DNA of 64,000 nucleotides from Asanoa ferruginea (GTDB taxonomy: Bacteria > Actinomycetota > Actinomycetes > Mycobacteriales > Micromonosporaceae), in contig NZ_QUMQ01000001.1 of assembly GCF_003387075.1 (NCBI RefSeq), positions 3,410,001 to 3,474,000 of the forward strand, read 5' to 3'. The notes beneath the pieces were generated by a model. That model made no database searches. It was given only the letters and a program-made list of their open reading frames with translations, and was not told the DNA's origin. Shown one piece after another: positions 1 through 8,833 of this stretch (positions are counted from its first letter, which is position 1; every line of letters starts with the position of its first letter). The position numbers and the translations under genes are program-made.

Positions 1-2271
1 TTCGGGGTCGTCGCCGTTGACGTGGAAGATCGGCGCCTGGATCATCCGGGCGACGTCGGTCGAGTAGAGCGACGAGCGCGAGTATTCCGGCGCGGTGGTG
101 AAGCCGACCTGGTTGTTGACCACCACGTGCACGGTGCCGCCGGTGCGGTAGCCGCGCAGCTGCGAGAGGTTGAGCGTCTCCGCGACCACGCCCTGGCCCG
201 CGAAGGCCGCGTCGCCGTGGATGGCCAGCGGCAGGACGGTGTAGCCCTCCAGCTTGAGGTCGATGCGGTCCTGCTTGGCCCGGACGATGCCTTCCATCAC
301 CGGGTCGACGGCTTCGAGGTGCGACGGGTTGGCGGTCACCGAGACGCTGATCGCGTGCTCACCGTCGGGCGTCGTGAACTTGCCGTTCTGGCCCAGGTGG
401 TATTTCACGTCGCCGGAGCCGTGCGCCGACTTCGGGTCGATGTGCCCCTCGAACTCGGAGAAGATCTTCTCGTAGGGCTTGCCGACGATGTTGGCGAGCA
501 CGTTGAGCCGGCCGCGGTGGGCCATCCCGATCACGACCTCGTCGAGGTCGCCCTCGGCGGCGGTCTGGAGCACCTCGTCGAGCAGCGGGATCAGCGACTC
601 TCCACCTTCGAGCGAGAAGCGCTTCTGGCCTACGTATTTCGTCTGCAGGAAGGTTTCGAACGCCTCGGCCGCGTTGAGCCGGTTGAGGATGTGCTTCTGC
701 TCCTCCGGCGTCGGCTTCTCGTATTTGCGCTCTATCCGGTCCTGGATCCAGCGCCGCTCTTCCGGGTCCTGGATGTGCATGTATTCGATGCCGACCCGGC
801 GGCAGTAGCTGTCGCGCAGCACGCCGAGGATGTCGCGCAGCTTGAGCGTCTGCTTGCCCGCGAAACCGCCGACCGGGAAGCTGCGGTCGAGGTCCCACAG
901 GGTCAGATCGTGCTGGAGCACGTCGAGGTCGGGGTGCCTGCGCATCTTGAACTCGAGCGGGTCGGTGTCGGCCATCAGGTGACCGCGCACCCGGTAGGCG
1001 TGGATCAGCTCGATCACCCGCGCGGTCTTGTCGATCGCGCCCTCGGAGCTGACCGCGACGTCGCGCATCCAGCGGACCGGCTCGTAGGGGATCCGCAGCG
1101 AGGTGAAGATCTGGTCGTAGAAGCCGCGCTCGCCGAGCACCAGCTCGTGGATCGCCTTGAGGAACTCGCCGGACTGCGCGCCCTGGATGATCCGGTGGTC
1201 GTAGGTGCTGGTCAGCGTGATGATCTTGCTGACGGCGAGGTCGGCCAGCCGCTCTTCGGACATGCCGGCGTAGGGGGCCGGGTATTCCATCGCGCCGACG
1301 CCGATGATCGTGCCCTGGCCGACCATCAGCCGGGGCTGCGAGTGCACGGTGCCGATGCCGCCCGGGTTGGTCAGCGAGATCGTCGTGCCGGCGTAGTCGT
1401 CCATGGTCAGCTCGTTGCGCCGGGCCCGCCGGACGATGTCCTCATAGGCCTGCCAGAACTGCCGGAAGTCCATCGCCTCGGCGCCCTTGATCGACGGCAC
1501 GACCAGAGTGCGGGTGCCGTCGGGACGCTTGAGGTCGATCGCGATGCCCAGGTTGATGTGGTTGGGCTGCACGACCGCGGGCTTGCCGCCGACCTCGGTG
1601 AACGAGTTGTTCATCTCCGGGATCTCGCGCAGCGCGCGGACCATCGCCCAGCCGATCAGGTGGGTGAAGCTGACCTTGCCACCCCGGCCGCGGGCCAGGT
1701 GGTTGTTGATCACGATGCGGTTGTCGACCAGGAGCTTCGCGGGCACGGCCCGGACGCTGGTCGCGGTCGGGACCGCGAGAGAGGCGTCCATGTTCTGGAC
1801 GATGCGCGCGGCGACGCCACGCAAGGGGGTGGTCTCGGCAGCCTTATCGGCCGCGGGCGCCGCGGCCTTGCTGGCGGGAGGAGAGGTCTTGGCGGGGGCG
1901 GGGGTCGTGGCGGGTCGCGGCTGCGCCGGGGCCTTGACGGCCTTCGCGGGGGTTTCCACCTTGCCGTCACTCTTCGCAGTTGCCGGGGTTACCTTCGCGG
2001 CGGGCTTCGCATCGGCCGCACGGGGCTCGGGGGACGTGGCCGCACCGGGGGCGTCGGTGCCGGCGCGGGCGGCCGTCTGCTTCGCGGTCTTGGCGGTGGC
2101 CTGAGTGGGCGAGGAGCCGTCACCGTCTGGGCGATAGTCGGCGAAAAAGTCGTGCCACGCCGGGTCTACGCTCTTCGGATCCGCGAGATAGCGCTGATAC
2201 ATCTCGTCGACGATCCACTCGTTGGGGCCGAAACCCGCCAGTGGGTTATCGGATGTCTGCTGGCTCGACAC
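1..2271 (-). CDS. kgd: Multifunctional 2-oxoglutarate decarboxylase / dihydrolipoyl succinyltransferase (Kgd/OdhA type), 3' part outside window
   Basis: Fused E2o-E1o component of the actinobacterial 2-oxoglutarate dehydrogenase complex, converting 2-oxoglutarate towards succinyl-CoA (or succinic semialdehyde) in the TCA cycle. 757 residues are visible; family members are about 1200-1270, so the C-terminal E1 part runs off the left edge. Residues 1-45 match the E1o N-terminal helix ([11 protein letters not shown]), residues 50-125 are an Ala/Pro/Lys linker, about 130-390 is the catalytic E2 acyltransferase domain with DHRIIQG (catalytic His359), and the ThDP-binding E1 region follows ([26 protein letters not shown]). 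There is no lipoyl domain, as is normal for OdhA. The GTG start at 2269-2271 is preceded by a GAAGAGG-like site; the N-terminus matches the family. Cytoplasmic. Confidence 0.96.
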   Translation of the reverse strand, partial: MSSQQTSDNPLAGFGPNEWIVDEMYQRYLADPKSVDPAWHDFFADYRPDGDGSSPTQATAKTAKQTAARAGTDAPGAATSPEPRAADAKPAAKVTPATAKSDGKVETPAKAVKAPAQPRPATTPAPAKTSPPASKAAAPAADKAAETTPLRGVAARIVQNMDASLAVPTATSVRAVPAKLLVDNRIVINNHLARGRGGKVSFTHLIGWAMVRALREIPEMNNSFTEVGGKPAVVQPNHINLGIAIDLKRPDGTRTLVVPSIKGAEAMDFRQFWQAYEDIVRRARRNELTMDDYAGTTISLTNPGGIGTVHSQPRLMVGQGTIIGVGAMEYPAPYAGMSEERLADLAVSKIITLTSTYDHRIIQGAQSGEFLKAIHELVLGERGFYDQIFTSLRIPYEPVRWMRDVAVSSEGAIDKTARVIELIHAYRVRGHLMADTDPLEFKMRRHPDLDVLQHDLTLWDLDRSFPVGGFAGKQTLKLRDILGVLRDSYCRRVGIEYMHIQDPEERRWIQDRIERKYEKPTPEEQKHILNRLNAAEAFETFLQTKYVGQKRFSLEGGESLIPLLDEVLQTAAEGDLDEVVIGMAHRGRLNVLANIVGKPYEKIFSEFEGHIDPKSAHGSGDVKYHLGQNGKFTTPDGEHAISVSVTANPSHLEAVDPVMEGIVRAKQDRIDLKLEGYTVLPLAIHGDAAFAGQGVVAETLNLSQLRGYRTGGTVHVVVNNQVGFTTAPEYSRSSLYSTDVARMIQAPIFHVNGDDPE

Positions 2272-2344
2272 GGCCGGTAATCGCCTCTTCCGCGCGCTGT
2301 GTGTATGTGTGAGAAGTCGGGTCCAAGGCTACGCCGCGCGACAT

Positions 2345-2369
2345 GGACGGCCGTCGCCGACGTCCGTCC
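2345..2369 (-). terminator. GC-rich hairpin between the ABC operon and kgd
   Basis: A 25-nt near-perfect palindrome: arms 2345-2356 and 2358-2369 pair with a single mismatch around one central base. It lies 35 nt after the stop of the permease gene at 2405 (leftward transcription) and about 75 nt before the kgd start. It has no U-tract, which is usual for actinobacterial terminators. It could also sit in the kgd leader. Confidence 0.5.
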
Positions 2370-2404
2370 GTGTCACGTCTCACAGGTTAAAACGCGGGAA
2401 GATG

Positions 2405-3235
2405 TTAGGAGATGTCGCGCGTGCGTGTGATGAGGGTTCCGACAGTGCCGGTGACCACGGCCCAGGCGACCAGGATCACGCCGCCGACCCAGTAGGCCGG
2501 CTGGTCGGGAAGGTCACGCCCAGCGACCATCAACCCGGAAGCGATCGACGGCAGTGCGTATTGCACGTTGTTGATCCACGGCTGGTCGAGCGACTGGGAG
2601 AGCAGCGTGAACAGGAAGCCGACGATCGCGGTGCCGAGCACATAGGCCAGCACGGCCGTCACGGTCGCCGCGATCTGGCTGCGCATCAGCACGCCGATGC
2701 CCACGCCGAAGATGCCCCAGAGCAGGTAGGCCAGGCCGTTGAGCAGGATGGCCCGCTGCACCGACGAGTCGCCGAAGTGGGTCGGCAGGTTTTCGCTCTG
2801 GAAGAAGATCATCGTGGCCGGGATGTTGAGCGCGGTCGTGATCAGCCAGAACAGCACGCCGATGATCGAGGCGACGCCCAGCTTGGCGCTGATCACCGAG
2901 GTGCGGTGCGGCGTCGCGAGGAACGTTGCTGTCGCGGTCTGGTGATGGAACTCGTTGGTCACCATCAGGATGCCGAGCAGCACCACGAACAGCAGGCCGC
3001 AGAACTGGCCCGAGGTGTAGAGGTTGGCCGCCTGGTAGACCTGGTCGCTCACGGCGGCGAGGTTGGCCGCGTCTTCCGGCGAGACGTCGGTCGGCGGCGC
3101 CTGGGTCAGCGTGAAGTGGGCGAACAGCGCGTTGAGCGCGAACGTCGCGGCCCAGGTCACGATCGCGCCCAGGGCGAAGAGCCACCAGGTGTTGGTGGTC
3201 AGCAGCTTGCGGAACTCGGCCTTGACCAGCCTCAT
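2405..3235 (-). CDS. ABC transporter permease, ABC-2 type
   Basis: 276-aa integral membrane subunit partnering the ATPase encoded just upstream; its start overlaps the ATPase stop in an ATGA at 3232-3235, so the two are translationally coupled. An N-terminal cytoplasmic segment (MRLVKAEFRKLLTTNTWW) typical of ABC-2 permeases is followed by a TM helix (about 17-37), a short extracellular loop, and five further hydrophobic segments (about 80-100, 115-140, 165-190, 195-220, 245-265). The substrate cannot be told from sequence; this small-permease/DrrA-like ATPase layout is usual for drug, lipid or peptide export. Confidence 0.88.
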   Translation of the reverse strand: MRLVKAEFRKLLTTNTWWLFALGAIVTWAATFALNALFAHFTLTQAPPTDVSPEDAANLAAVSDQVYQAANLYTSGQFCGLLFVVLLGILMVTNEFHHQTATATFLATPHRTSVISAKLGVASIIGVLFWLITTALNIPATMIFFQSENLPTHFGDSSVQRAILLNGLAYLLWGIFGVGIGVLMRSQIAATVTAVLAYVLGTAIVGFLFTLLSQSLDQPWINNVQYALPSIASGLMVAGRDLPDQPAYWVGGVILVAWAVVTGTVGTLITRTRDIS

Positions 3236-4146
3236 CGGATGCCCGCCTTTCCGGCCGTGAGCTCCAGGAACACGCCTTCGAGGTCGGGGCGCTCGGGGGT
3301 CAGCTCGTGCAACTCGACACTTGCGGCCAGGGCCGCCTTGCCGACCGCGGGCGCCTCGACGCCGGTGACCAGCAGCGTGCCGTCGGCACGCGGGGTGACG
3401 ACGGCGCCCGGGATGCCGGCCAGCGCCGCGGCCAGCGCGTCGGCCTGTGGGGTGCGGACCCGGACGTGGGCCGAGGTCGACATCGAGGCGAGCACCTCGG
3501 CGACCGGGCCCTGCCGGACCAGCTTGCCGGCCGCGATGATGACGACGTCGTCGGCCAGCAGCTCCATCTCGGAGAGCAGGTGGCTGGAGACGAGCACGGT
3601 GCGGCCCTGCTTGGCCAGGCTCTGTAGGAAGCCGCGCATCCACCGGATGCCCTCGGGGTCGAGGCCGTTGGCCGGCTCGTCGAGGATCAGCACCTTCGGG
3701 TCGCCGAGCATCGCGGCCGCGATGCCCAGCCGCTGGCGCATGCCGAGCGAGTAGCCCTTGAACTTGCGCTTGGCGGCCGGCGTCAGGCCGACCAGCTCGA
3801 GCACGTCGTCGGCCCGGTGGTCGGGCAGTCCGGCGGCGGCGCACAGCACCCGCAGATGGTTGCGGCCGGTGCGGCCCCGGTGGGCGGCCGACGCCTCCAG
3901 CACCGCGCCGACGGTGCGCACCGGGTCGGTCAGGTCCGCGTAGCGGGCACCGCCGATGGTCGCCGTGCCGGCCGTCGGTGTGACCAGGTTGAGCAGCATG
4001 CGCAGGGTGGTCGTCTTGCCGGCGCCGTTGGGGCCGAGGAAGCCGGTGACCCGGCCCGACTGCACGGTGAACGAGAGACCGTCGACGGCCAGCAGGTTCT
4101 TATAGCGTTTGGTGAGACCGGAGACCGTTATCTGGCCGTCGGACAT
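3232..4146 (-). CDS. ABC transporter ATP-binding protein, DrrA/CcmA-like
   Basis: 304-aa nucleotide-binding subunit. Visible motifs: Walker A GPNGAGKTT near residue 40, the signature in the variant form YSLGMRQRLGIAAAML, Walker B VLILDEPANGLDPEG, and the H-loop VLVSSHLLSEME. Residues from about 215 form the C-terminal extension of DrrA-type exporters. ATG at 4144-4146 has GGGAG about 5 nt upstream. It energises the permease immediately downstream. The 70-nt gap to the preceding gene on the same strand leaves open whether it has its own promoter. Confidence 0.93.
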   Translation of the reverse strand: MSDGQITVSGLTKRYKNLLAVDGLSFTVQSGRVTGFLGPNGAGKTTTLRMLLNLVTPTAGTATIGGARYADLTDPVRTVGAVLEASAAHRGRTGRNHLRVLCAAAGLPDHRADDVLELVGLTPAAKRKFKGYSLGMRQRLGIAAAMLGDPKVLILDEPANGLDPEGIRWMRGFLQSLAKQGRTVLVSSHLLSEMELLADDVVIIAAGKLVRQGPVAEVLASMSTSAHVRVRTPQADALAAALAGIPGAVVTPRADGTLLVTGVEAPAVGKAALAASVELHELTPERPDLEGVFLELTAGKAGIR

Positions 4147-4216
4147 CTCACTCCCTTTCCCCCCGGGGTGGCATGGCCGCCACACCATACCGGTGCCCTC
4201 CGCCGAGATGCTGCCC

Positions 4217-4864
4217 TTAAATGGCGATCCAGGTGGCCCGGGCGTGTGCCAACAGGTCGCCGCCGGCCGAATAGAGGGCGGTGTGCACCGCGGCCTTGCG
4301 CCCTTCGGTCCCGGCCAGCGCACCGACCAGCACGTTCTCGCTGCCAGGGGCCGGTAGCGCGGTGACCACGGCGGCCATCCGGCCCAGCACGTAGGCCCGG
4401 CCGGGGGACAGGACCGACCAGCCGCCGGGGCAGTCGAGCGCCGCCCACACGGTCTCCGGCCCGACCTGCGCCGGCGCGGTGAACGGGGCGGCGACCACGC
4501 CGTCGACCGGCCCGGGAAACACCCGCAGCCCGTCGGCCCGCTCGGGGCCGCAGACGTAGCAGGTCGGGAACGGATGGTCGGCGAAGCCGGCGTAGCTCCG
4601 GGCGGCGTCGGTGGCGGCCGCGAGCGTGACCGGCGGCGCGCCGACCCCGAACGGCGGGACCGAGCGGACCGTCGCGACGACCGCGCCGGTCGGGTCGAGC
4701 ACCCGGTCTTCGTCTGCGGCGAACGGCACGTCGAGCGGTGGCGGCTTGACCAACGTGACCTCGGGGATGCCGGTGCCGACCAGTGCCGCGAAGGTGCCGG
4801 CCGAGTAGCCGCCGTTGCCCGTGCCCGGCGGTCCGTTGAACCGGGCCGCGATGACCATCTCCAC
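4217..4864 (-). CDS. Conserved hypothetical protein, possible hotdog-fold thioesterase
   Basis: A protein of about 215 aa that I cannot name with certainty. It has a central CYVCGPERADGLRVFPGP segment (two close cysteines) and an overall pattern (GNGGYSAGTFAALVG near the N-terminus, CPGGWSVLSPGRAYVLGRMA later) that resembles acyl-CoA thioesterase-like hotdog proteins in actinobacteria. No signal peptide or TM segment is seen. I prefer the GTG start at 4862-4864, which has GGGAG at 4874-4878 nine nt upstream; an ATG at 4856-4858 two codons later is the alternative. It lies divergent to the acyltransferase pair and upstream of the ABC transporter. Confidence 0.7.
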   Translation of the reverse strand: MEMVIAARFNGPPGTGNGGYSAGTFAALVGTGIPEVTLVKPPPLDVPFAADEDRVLDPTGAVVATVRSVPPFGVGAPPVTLAAATDAARSYAGFADHPFPTCYVCGPERADGLRVFPGPVDGVVAAPFTAPAQVGPETVWAALDCPGGWSVLSPGRAYVLGRMAAVVTALPAPGSENVLVGALAGTEGRKAAVHTALYSAGGDLLAHARATWIAI

Positions 4865-4972
4865 GTGCACACACTCCCACACCAGCGCGGCGCGTCCGGC
4901 GTTCACGCAATCGACATCCCTGGACAGGTTCTCCGACACGCATGTGGTAGCCAGCACACTTACACAGAACGC

Positions 4973-5704
4973 ATGGACCTCCTGACCAGGACCGGCGGCT
5001 ACACCCTGCTGATCGCGGACAACGCGCAGCAGGTCGCCGCCGCCCAACGGCTGCGCTACCAGGTGTTCGCCGGGGAGCTGGGCGCGACCCTGCACACGAC
5101 CGTGCCGGGCCACGATGTCGACGAGTTCGACGACGCCTGCGACCACCTGATCGTCCGCGACGACAAGTCCGGCGAGATCGTCGGCACCTACCGGATGCTG
5201 CTGCCCGGGCGCGCACCGCGCCGCTACGCCGAGACCGAGTTCGACCTCTCCGCCCTGGACCCCCTGCGGGACCTGCTGGTGGAGACCGGCCGCTCGTGCG
5301 TCGCACCCGAACACCGCTCCGGCGCCGTGATCAACCTGATGTGGGCGGGCATCGCCCGCTACCTGCACCTGCACAACAAGCGCTGGCTCGGCGGCTGCGC
5401 CTCCATCTCGCTGGAAGACGGCGGAAAGACCGCCGCGGCGGTCTGGGAGCGGGCTCGCACGAAGCACCTGTCGCCGCCCCGGATGCGGGTCCGGCCGCAC
5501 CACCCGTGGGAGATCCAGCCGGCCGAGGCGTCGTCGACGTCGGCGCTGCCGCCGCTGCTCCGCGGCTATCTGCGGCTCGGCGCCTGGGTTTGCGGGCCGC
5601 CGGCCTACGACCCGGACTTCGACGTCGCCGACCTCTACGTGCTGCTGTCCACGGACCGGATCGACCCCCGCTACCGGCGTCACTTCCTCGGGGAGTCGGA
5701 ATGA
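4973..5704 (+). CDS. GNAT-like acyltransferase, OlsB (ornithine-acyl-ACP N-acyltransferase) type
   Basis: 243 aa, matching the OlsB/hemolysin-like acyltransferase family that transfers a 3-hydroxyacyl chain from ACP to the alpha-amino group of ornithine (lyso-ornithine lipid formation). Visible family features are AAQRLRYQVFAGELGA near the N-terminus, GEIVGTYRMLLP, the ETGRSCVAPEHRSGAVI block, and GGCASISLEDGGKTAAAVW. The next gene begins inside its stop (ATGA at 5701-5704) and is a PlsC-type acyltransferase, the same order as olsB-olsA operons. No convincing Shine-Dalgarno precedes ATG 4973-4975, so leaderless translation or a different start is possible. The substrate amine is inferred, not shown. 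Confidence 0.78.
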   Translation: MDLLTRTGGYTLLIADNAQQVAAAQRLRYQVFAGELGATLHTTVPGHDVDEFDDACDHLIVRDDKSGEIVGTYRMLLPGRAPRRYAETEFDLSALDPLRDLLVETGRSCVAPEHRSGAVINLMWAGIARYLHLHNKRWLGGCASISLEDGGKTAAAVWERARTKHLSPPRMRVRPHHPWEIQPAEASSTSALPPLLRGYLRLGAWVCGPPAYDPDFDVADLYVLLSTDRIDPRYRRHFLGESE

Positions 5705-6543
5705 GCCTCTGGCGGCCGCAGAACGAGTGCGGCACCGACTGCCTGCTGACGCCGGACGAACCCGGGCAGGCGCCGAAGGCGGTGCAGGTCCTGCGGTTCG
5801 TCCGGCTGATCGGTGCGCTGCTGGTCGGCGGGCTGCTCGTGCCGGTGCTGCCGCTGCTCACCGAACGCGGCCGGGACCGGGCCGGGCGGGCCTGGGCCCG
5901 ACTGACGCTGGCCGCGCTCGGCGTGCGGCTGCGGCTGCGCGGCCGGCCACCGAAGAACCGCGCGCTGGTGGTGGCCAACCACGTCTCCTGGCTCGACATC
6001 GTCGCGCTCCAGGCCGTGGCACCGGGCCGGATGCTGGCCAAGGTCGAGGTGAAGCGCTGGCCGCTGTTCGGCGCGCTGGCCGCGTCGGGCGGCACGATCT
6101 TCGTCGACCGGGCCAGGCCGAAGACCCTGCCCGACACGGTGGCTGACGTGGCCGCCGCGCTCCGCGCCGGCGCCGTGGTCACCGTCTTCCCGGAGGGCAC
6201 CACGGGCTGCGGCTCCGAGGTCGGCACGTTCCGCCCGGCGATGTTCCAGTCCGCGATCGACGCGGGCGCGCGGGTGGTCCCGGTCGTGCTGCGGTACGGC
6301 AGTCCGGCGGCCTCGTTCATCGGCGACGAGACACTCTGGAGCTCCGTACGCCGGGTGCTCGCCATGCCCGAACTGGTCGCGTCGGTGACCATCGCGCCGG
6401 CCCTGCACCCGGAGCCCGCCGCGTCCCGCCGGGCCCTGGCCCGGGTGGCTCAGGCGGCCATCGGCACGCCGGTGTTCGCCGCCGCCGCGCCGGCCCGTGT
6501 CGAAGTCGAGCCGCAGCCGGTGCCGCTGGCTCTGGCGGCATAG
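5701..6543 (+). CDS. 1-acyl-glycerol-3-phosphate-type acyltransferase, OlsA/PlsC family
   Basis: 280-aa membrane-associated O-acyltransferase. It has the NHVSWLD motif I (His94, Asp99) and FPEGTT motif III (Glu165), with a hydrophobic N-terminal helix (about 29-52, RFVRLIGALLVGGLLVPVL). Coupled by a 4-nt overlap to the OlsB-like gene, so the likely role is acylation of lyso-ornithine lipid (or another lyso-aminolipid) at the cytoplasmic membrane. It could equally be a phosphatidic acid-forming PlsC. The C-terminal 40 residues are Ala/Pro-rich and poorly conserved in such enzymes. Confidence 0.85.
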   Translation: MSLWRPQNECGTDCLLTPDEPGQAPKAVQVLRFVRLIGALLVGGLLVPVLPLLTERGRDRAGRAWARLTLAALGVRLRLRGRPPKNRALVVANHVSWLDIVALQAVAPGRMLAKVEVKRWPLFGALAASGGTIFVDRARPKTLPDTVADVAAALRAGAVVTVFPEGTTGCGSEVGTFRPAMFQSAIDAGARVVPVVLRYGSPAASFIGDETLWSSVRRVLAMPELVASVTIAPALHPEPAASRRALARVAQAAIGTPVFAAAAPARVEVEPQPVPLALAA

Positions 6544-6578
6544 CCGCAGAGCAAGGAGTGATCCCGAGGCCGCTGGCC

Positions 6579-6598
6579 TATCGCGATGTATCGCGTTA
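6579..6598. promoter_or_regulatory. Palindromic operator, probable PadR-family binding site
   Basis: A 20-bp palindrome with arms CGCGAT (6582-6587) and ATCGCG (6590-6595), plus flanking TA/TA; only one symmetrical pair mismatches. It lies 28 bp before the GTG of the DUF4097 gene and overlaps or abuts a -10-like TATGCT at 6597-6602, a good place for a repressor. The downstream PadR gene is co-transcribed, so autoregulation is the natural inference. Confidence 0.6.
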
Positions 6599-6625
6599 TG
6601 CTCAAGCGGCTTCGGGAGGTGAGCC

Positions 6626-7459
6626 GTGTCCAACAGTTGGACCGTCGACGAACCGCGTCAGATCGTCATCGAGACGCCCTTCGAGCGGGTCGACGTCGAC
6701 CTCTTCTCCGGCCGGGTCAACCTGGTCGGCGGTGACGATGGCCGCGCACGGGTCGACGTCAACCGGATCGGGCGCAACCCGGTGATCGTCGAGGTGGTCG
6801 ACCGTACCCTCGTGGTCCGGCACAACCGCCGTCCGAGGTTCCCCGGCGTGCTCTGGTGGCTCGGGCAGATCCGCCGCCGGTTCCGGGTCGACGTCTCGAT
6901 CGGCGTGCCCCGCTCGACCGCCGCCCACGTGCGGCTGGTCGACGGCGCGGTGGTCGCCGCCGGCCTGCGCACCGACACCGAGGTCGACCTGACCTCCGGC
7001 CGGATCACCCTGATGGGGCTGGGCGGGCGCACCCGGGCCAAGGTCGTCTCCGGGCCGGTCGAAGCGCTCGGTGTCGACGGCGACCTGAGCCTGAGGACCG
7101 TCTCCGGCGAGCTGATCCTCGCCGACAGCGCGGCCGACCGGGTGGAGATGACGACCGTCTCGGGCTCGGTCACGTGTGATCTTGATAATGCCCACCACCG
7201 CGAGCTGCGGCTGCACACCACCTCCGGCAGCGTCACGGTGCGGGTCCGCCAAGACGCCGACCTGGCCGTCGACCTGCACACCCAGTCGGGGCAGATCACC
7301 ACCGCTTTCGCGGGACTGGGCGCGGAGAAGCACGGCGCTTCGCAGCACCGGCGCGGCGTTCTCGGGCCGGGAACCGGCAAACTCTGGGCGACGACCGTTT
7401 CCGGCAGCATCGCCCTGCTGGCCCGGCCGGTCGACGACGACGAGGAGACGCCGGAATGA
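6626..7459 (+). CDS. DUF4097-type beta-helix ('putative adhesin') protein
   Basis: 277 aa with the repetitive pattern of DUF4097 proteins: short strands ending in SG-type turns (VSGPVE, VSGELI, VSGSVTCDL, TSGSVTVR, QSGQITT, VSGSIAL), which predicts a right-handed beta-solenoid. No signal peptide or TM helix is present, so it looks cytoplasmic despite the family's 'adhesin' label. GTG 6626-6628 is preceded by GGGAGGTGA at 6614-6622. It overlaps the PadR regulator by four nt (ATGA at 7456-7459). This gene pairing recurs in actinobacteria; the molecular function is unknown. Confidence 0.85.
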   Translation: MSNSWTVDEPRQIVIETPFERVDVDLFSGRVNLVGGDDGRARVDVNRIGRNPVIVEVVDRTLVVRHNRRPRFPGVLWWLGQIRRRFRVDVSIGVPRSTAAHVRLVDGAVVAAGLRTDTEVDLTSGRITLMGLGGRTRAKVVSGPVEALGVDGDLSLRTVSGELILADSAADRVEMTTVSGSVTCDLDNAHHRELRLHTTSGSVTVRVRQDADLAVDLHTQSGQITTAFAGLGAEKHGASQHRRGVLGPGTGKLWATTVSGSIALLARPVDDDEETPE

Positions 7460-8046
7460 CGGCCGTGTTCAGCCACGGGCGGTTGCGCCTTTACCTGCTC
7501 AAGCTGCTCGACGACGGCCCGAAGCACGGCTACGAGCTGATCCGGCTGCTGGCCGACCGGTTCCACGGCACCTATTCACCCAGCGCCGGCACGATCTACC
7601 CGCGGCTGGCCCGGATGGAGACCGAGGGCCTGGTCACGCACACCGCGGCCGGTGGCCGGAAGACCTACGCGATCACCGACGGCGGCCGCGCCGAGCTGCG
7701 GCAGCGGGCCGGTGAGCTGGCCGCGCTGGAACAGGACATCAACGCCTCGGTCGCCGATCTCGCCGCGGAGATCCAGGCGGAAGTACGCGGTGCCACCCGC
7801 GACCTCAAGCGCGAGCTGCGCGAGGCGGCCCGGCAGACCCGGCGCGGATCATGGTCGGTCGACGCGCCGGTGGTCGGGCCCTACCCCGGAACCGACCCGC
7901 GCGACGACTTCGACCGGCGGCTGGTGGCGTTCACCGACGAGGTGCGCGGGATCGTCCGCCGTGGGCGATTCAGTGACGACCAGCTCCGCACCGCCTCCCG
8001 CCTGCTCGACGGCGTGCTCGACGGGCTCCGGCGGATGCAGAGGTAA
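7456..8046 (+). CDS. PadR family transcriptional regulator
   Basis: 196 aa. Residues 1-80 are the PadR winged helix (LYLLKLLDDGPKHGYELIR, SAGTIYPRLARMETEGLV, RKTYAITDGGRAEL). The rest is a helical dimerisation/effector region with a long charged helix (about 85-135). The start codon overlaps the stop of the DUF4097 gene, so both are made from one transcript. Probably represses its own operon through the palindrome at 6579-6598. The inducer is unknown. Confidence 0.92.
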   Translation: MTAVFSHGRLRLYLLKLLDDGPKHGYELIRLLADRFHGTYSPSAGTIYPRLARMETEGLVTHTAAGGRKTYAITDGGRAELRQRAGELAALEQDINASVADLAAEIQAEVRGATRDLKRELREAARQTRRGSWSVDAPVVGPYPGTDPRDDFDRRLVAFTDEVRGIVRRGRFSDDQLRTASRLLDGVLDGLRRMQR

Positions 8047-8108
8047 TTTGCGCATCGCGCACAGCGGACTTTCAGCTTCAGTCCAGCAGCGCCACAGCGT
8101 ACGGGTAA

Positions 8109-8822
8109 ATGATGGGTGTCATGGCCGCACCACAGACCGAGGCGAGACTCCTCGTGGTCGAAGACGACCCCAACATTCTTGAGCTGCTCTCAGCCAGCTT
8201 GAAGTTCGCGGGCTTCGACGTGAGCACCGCGACGAGCGGCAGCTCCGCGGTCAGCGCGGCCAAGGACCGCCGCCCCGACCTGGTCGTCCTCGACGTCATG
8301 CTGCCCGACCTCGACGGGTTCGAGGTGATAAGGCTGATGCGCGAAGGCGGGACCCGCACCCCCGTGGTGTTCCTGACCGCGCGCGACGCCACCGACGACA
8401 AGATCCGGGGCCTGACCCTCGGCGGCGACGACTACGTCACCAAGCCGTTCAGCCTCGAAGAGCTGACCGCCCGCATCCGGGCCGTGCTGCGCCGCACCAC
8501 GGCCGGCGACCAGAGCGCCTCCCGCCTCACGTTCGCCGACCTCGAGCTCGACGAGGAGACCCATGAGGTCTACCGCGCCGGCCAGCGGGTCCAGCTTTCC
8601 CCCACCGAGTTCAAGCTGCTGCGCTACCTGATGCTCAACGCCAATCGGGTCCTGTCCAAGGCGCAGATCCTCGACCACGTGTGGAACTACGATTTCCGCG
8701 GCGACGACAACATCGTGGAGAGCTACATCTCCTACCTGCGTCGCAAGATCGACAACGGACAGCCGCGGCTGATCCACACCCTGCGTGGCGTCGGATACGT
8801 TCTGCGCAAGCCAACGGCCTGA
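8109..8822 (+). CDS. Two-component response regulator, OmpR/PhoB family
   Basis: 237 aa. Receiver domain about 12-127 with acidic pocket VVEDD, phosphoacceptor Asp62 (LVVLDVMLPDLDGFE), Thr (VVFLTARD) and Lys (DYVTKPFS); winged-helix DNA-binding domain about 140-237 (QLSPTEFKLLRYLML, IVESYISYLRRKID, HTLRGVGYVLR). Closest in character to the TrcR/MprA-like regulators of actinobacteria. In-frame starts at 8109, 8112 and 8121 are all possible and none has a strong ribosome site; family alignment would favour starting near MAAPQ at 8121. First gene of an operon with the sensor kinase (12 nt later) and the HtrA protease. Confidence 0.95.
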   Translation: MMGVMAAPQTEARLLVVEDDPNILELLSASLKFAGFDVSTATSGSSAVSAAKDRRPDLVVLDVMLPDLDGFEVIRLMREGGTRTPVVFLTARDATDDKIRGLTLGGDDYVTKPFSLEELTARIRAVLRRTTAGDQSASRLTFADLELDEETHEVYRAGQRVQLSPTEFKLLRYLMLNANRVLSKAQILDHVWNYDFRGDDNIVESYISYLRRKIDNGQPRLIHTLRGVGYVLRKPTA

Positions 8823-8833
8823 CCGGGGTGCCG

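Noticed and set aside
22-2280. Long + strand open frame (752 codons) at the left end
   Set aside because: Reverse-strand shadow of kgd, whose minus-strand translation shows clear family motifs.
6546-6554. GCAGAGCAA resembling a half of the palindrome family
   Set aside because: No matching TTGCTCTGC arm upstream; a 9-mer can occur by chance, here close to an AGGAG.
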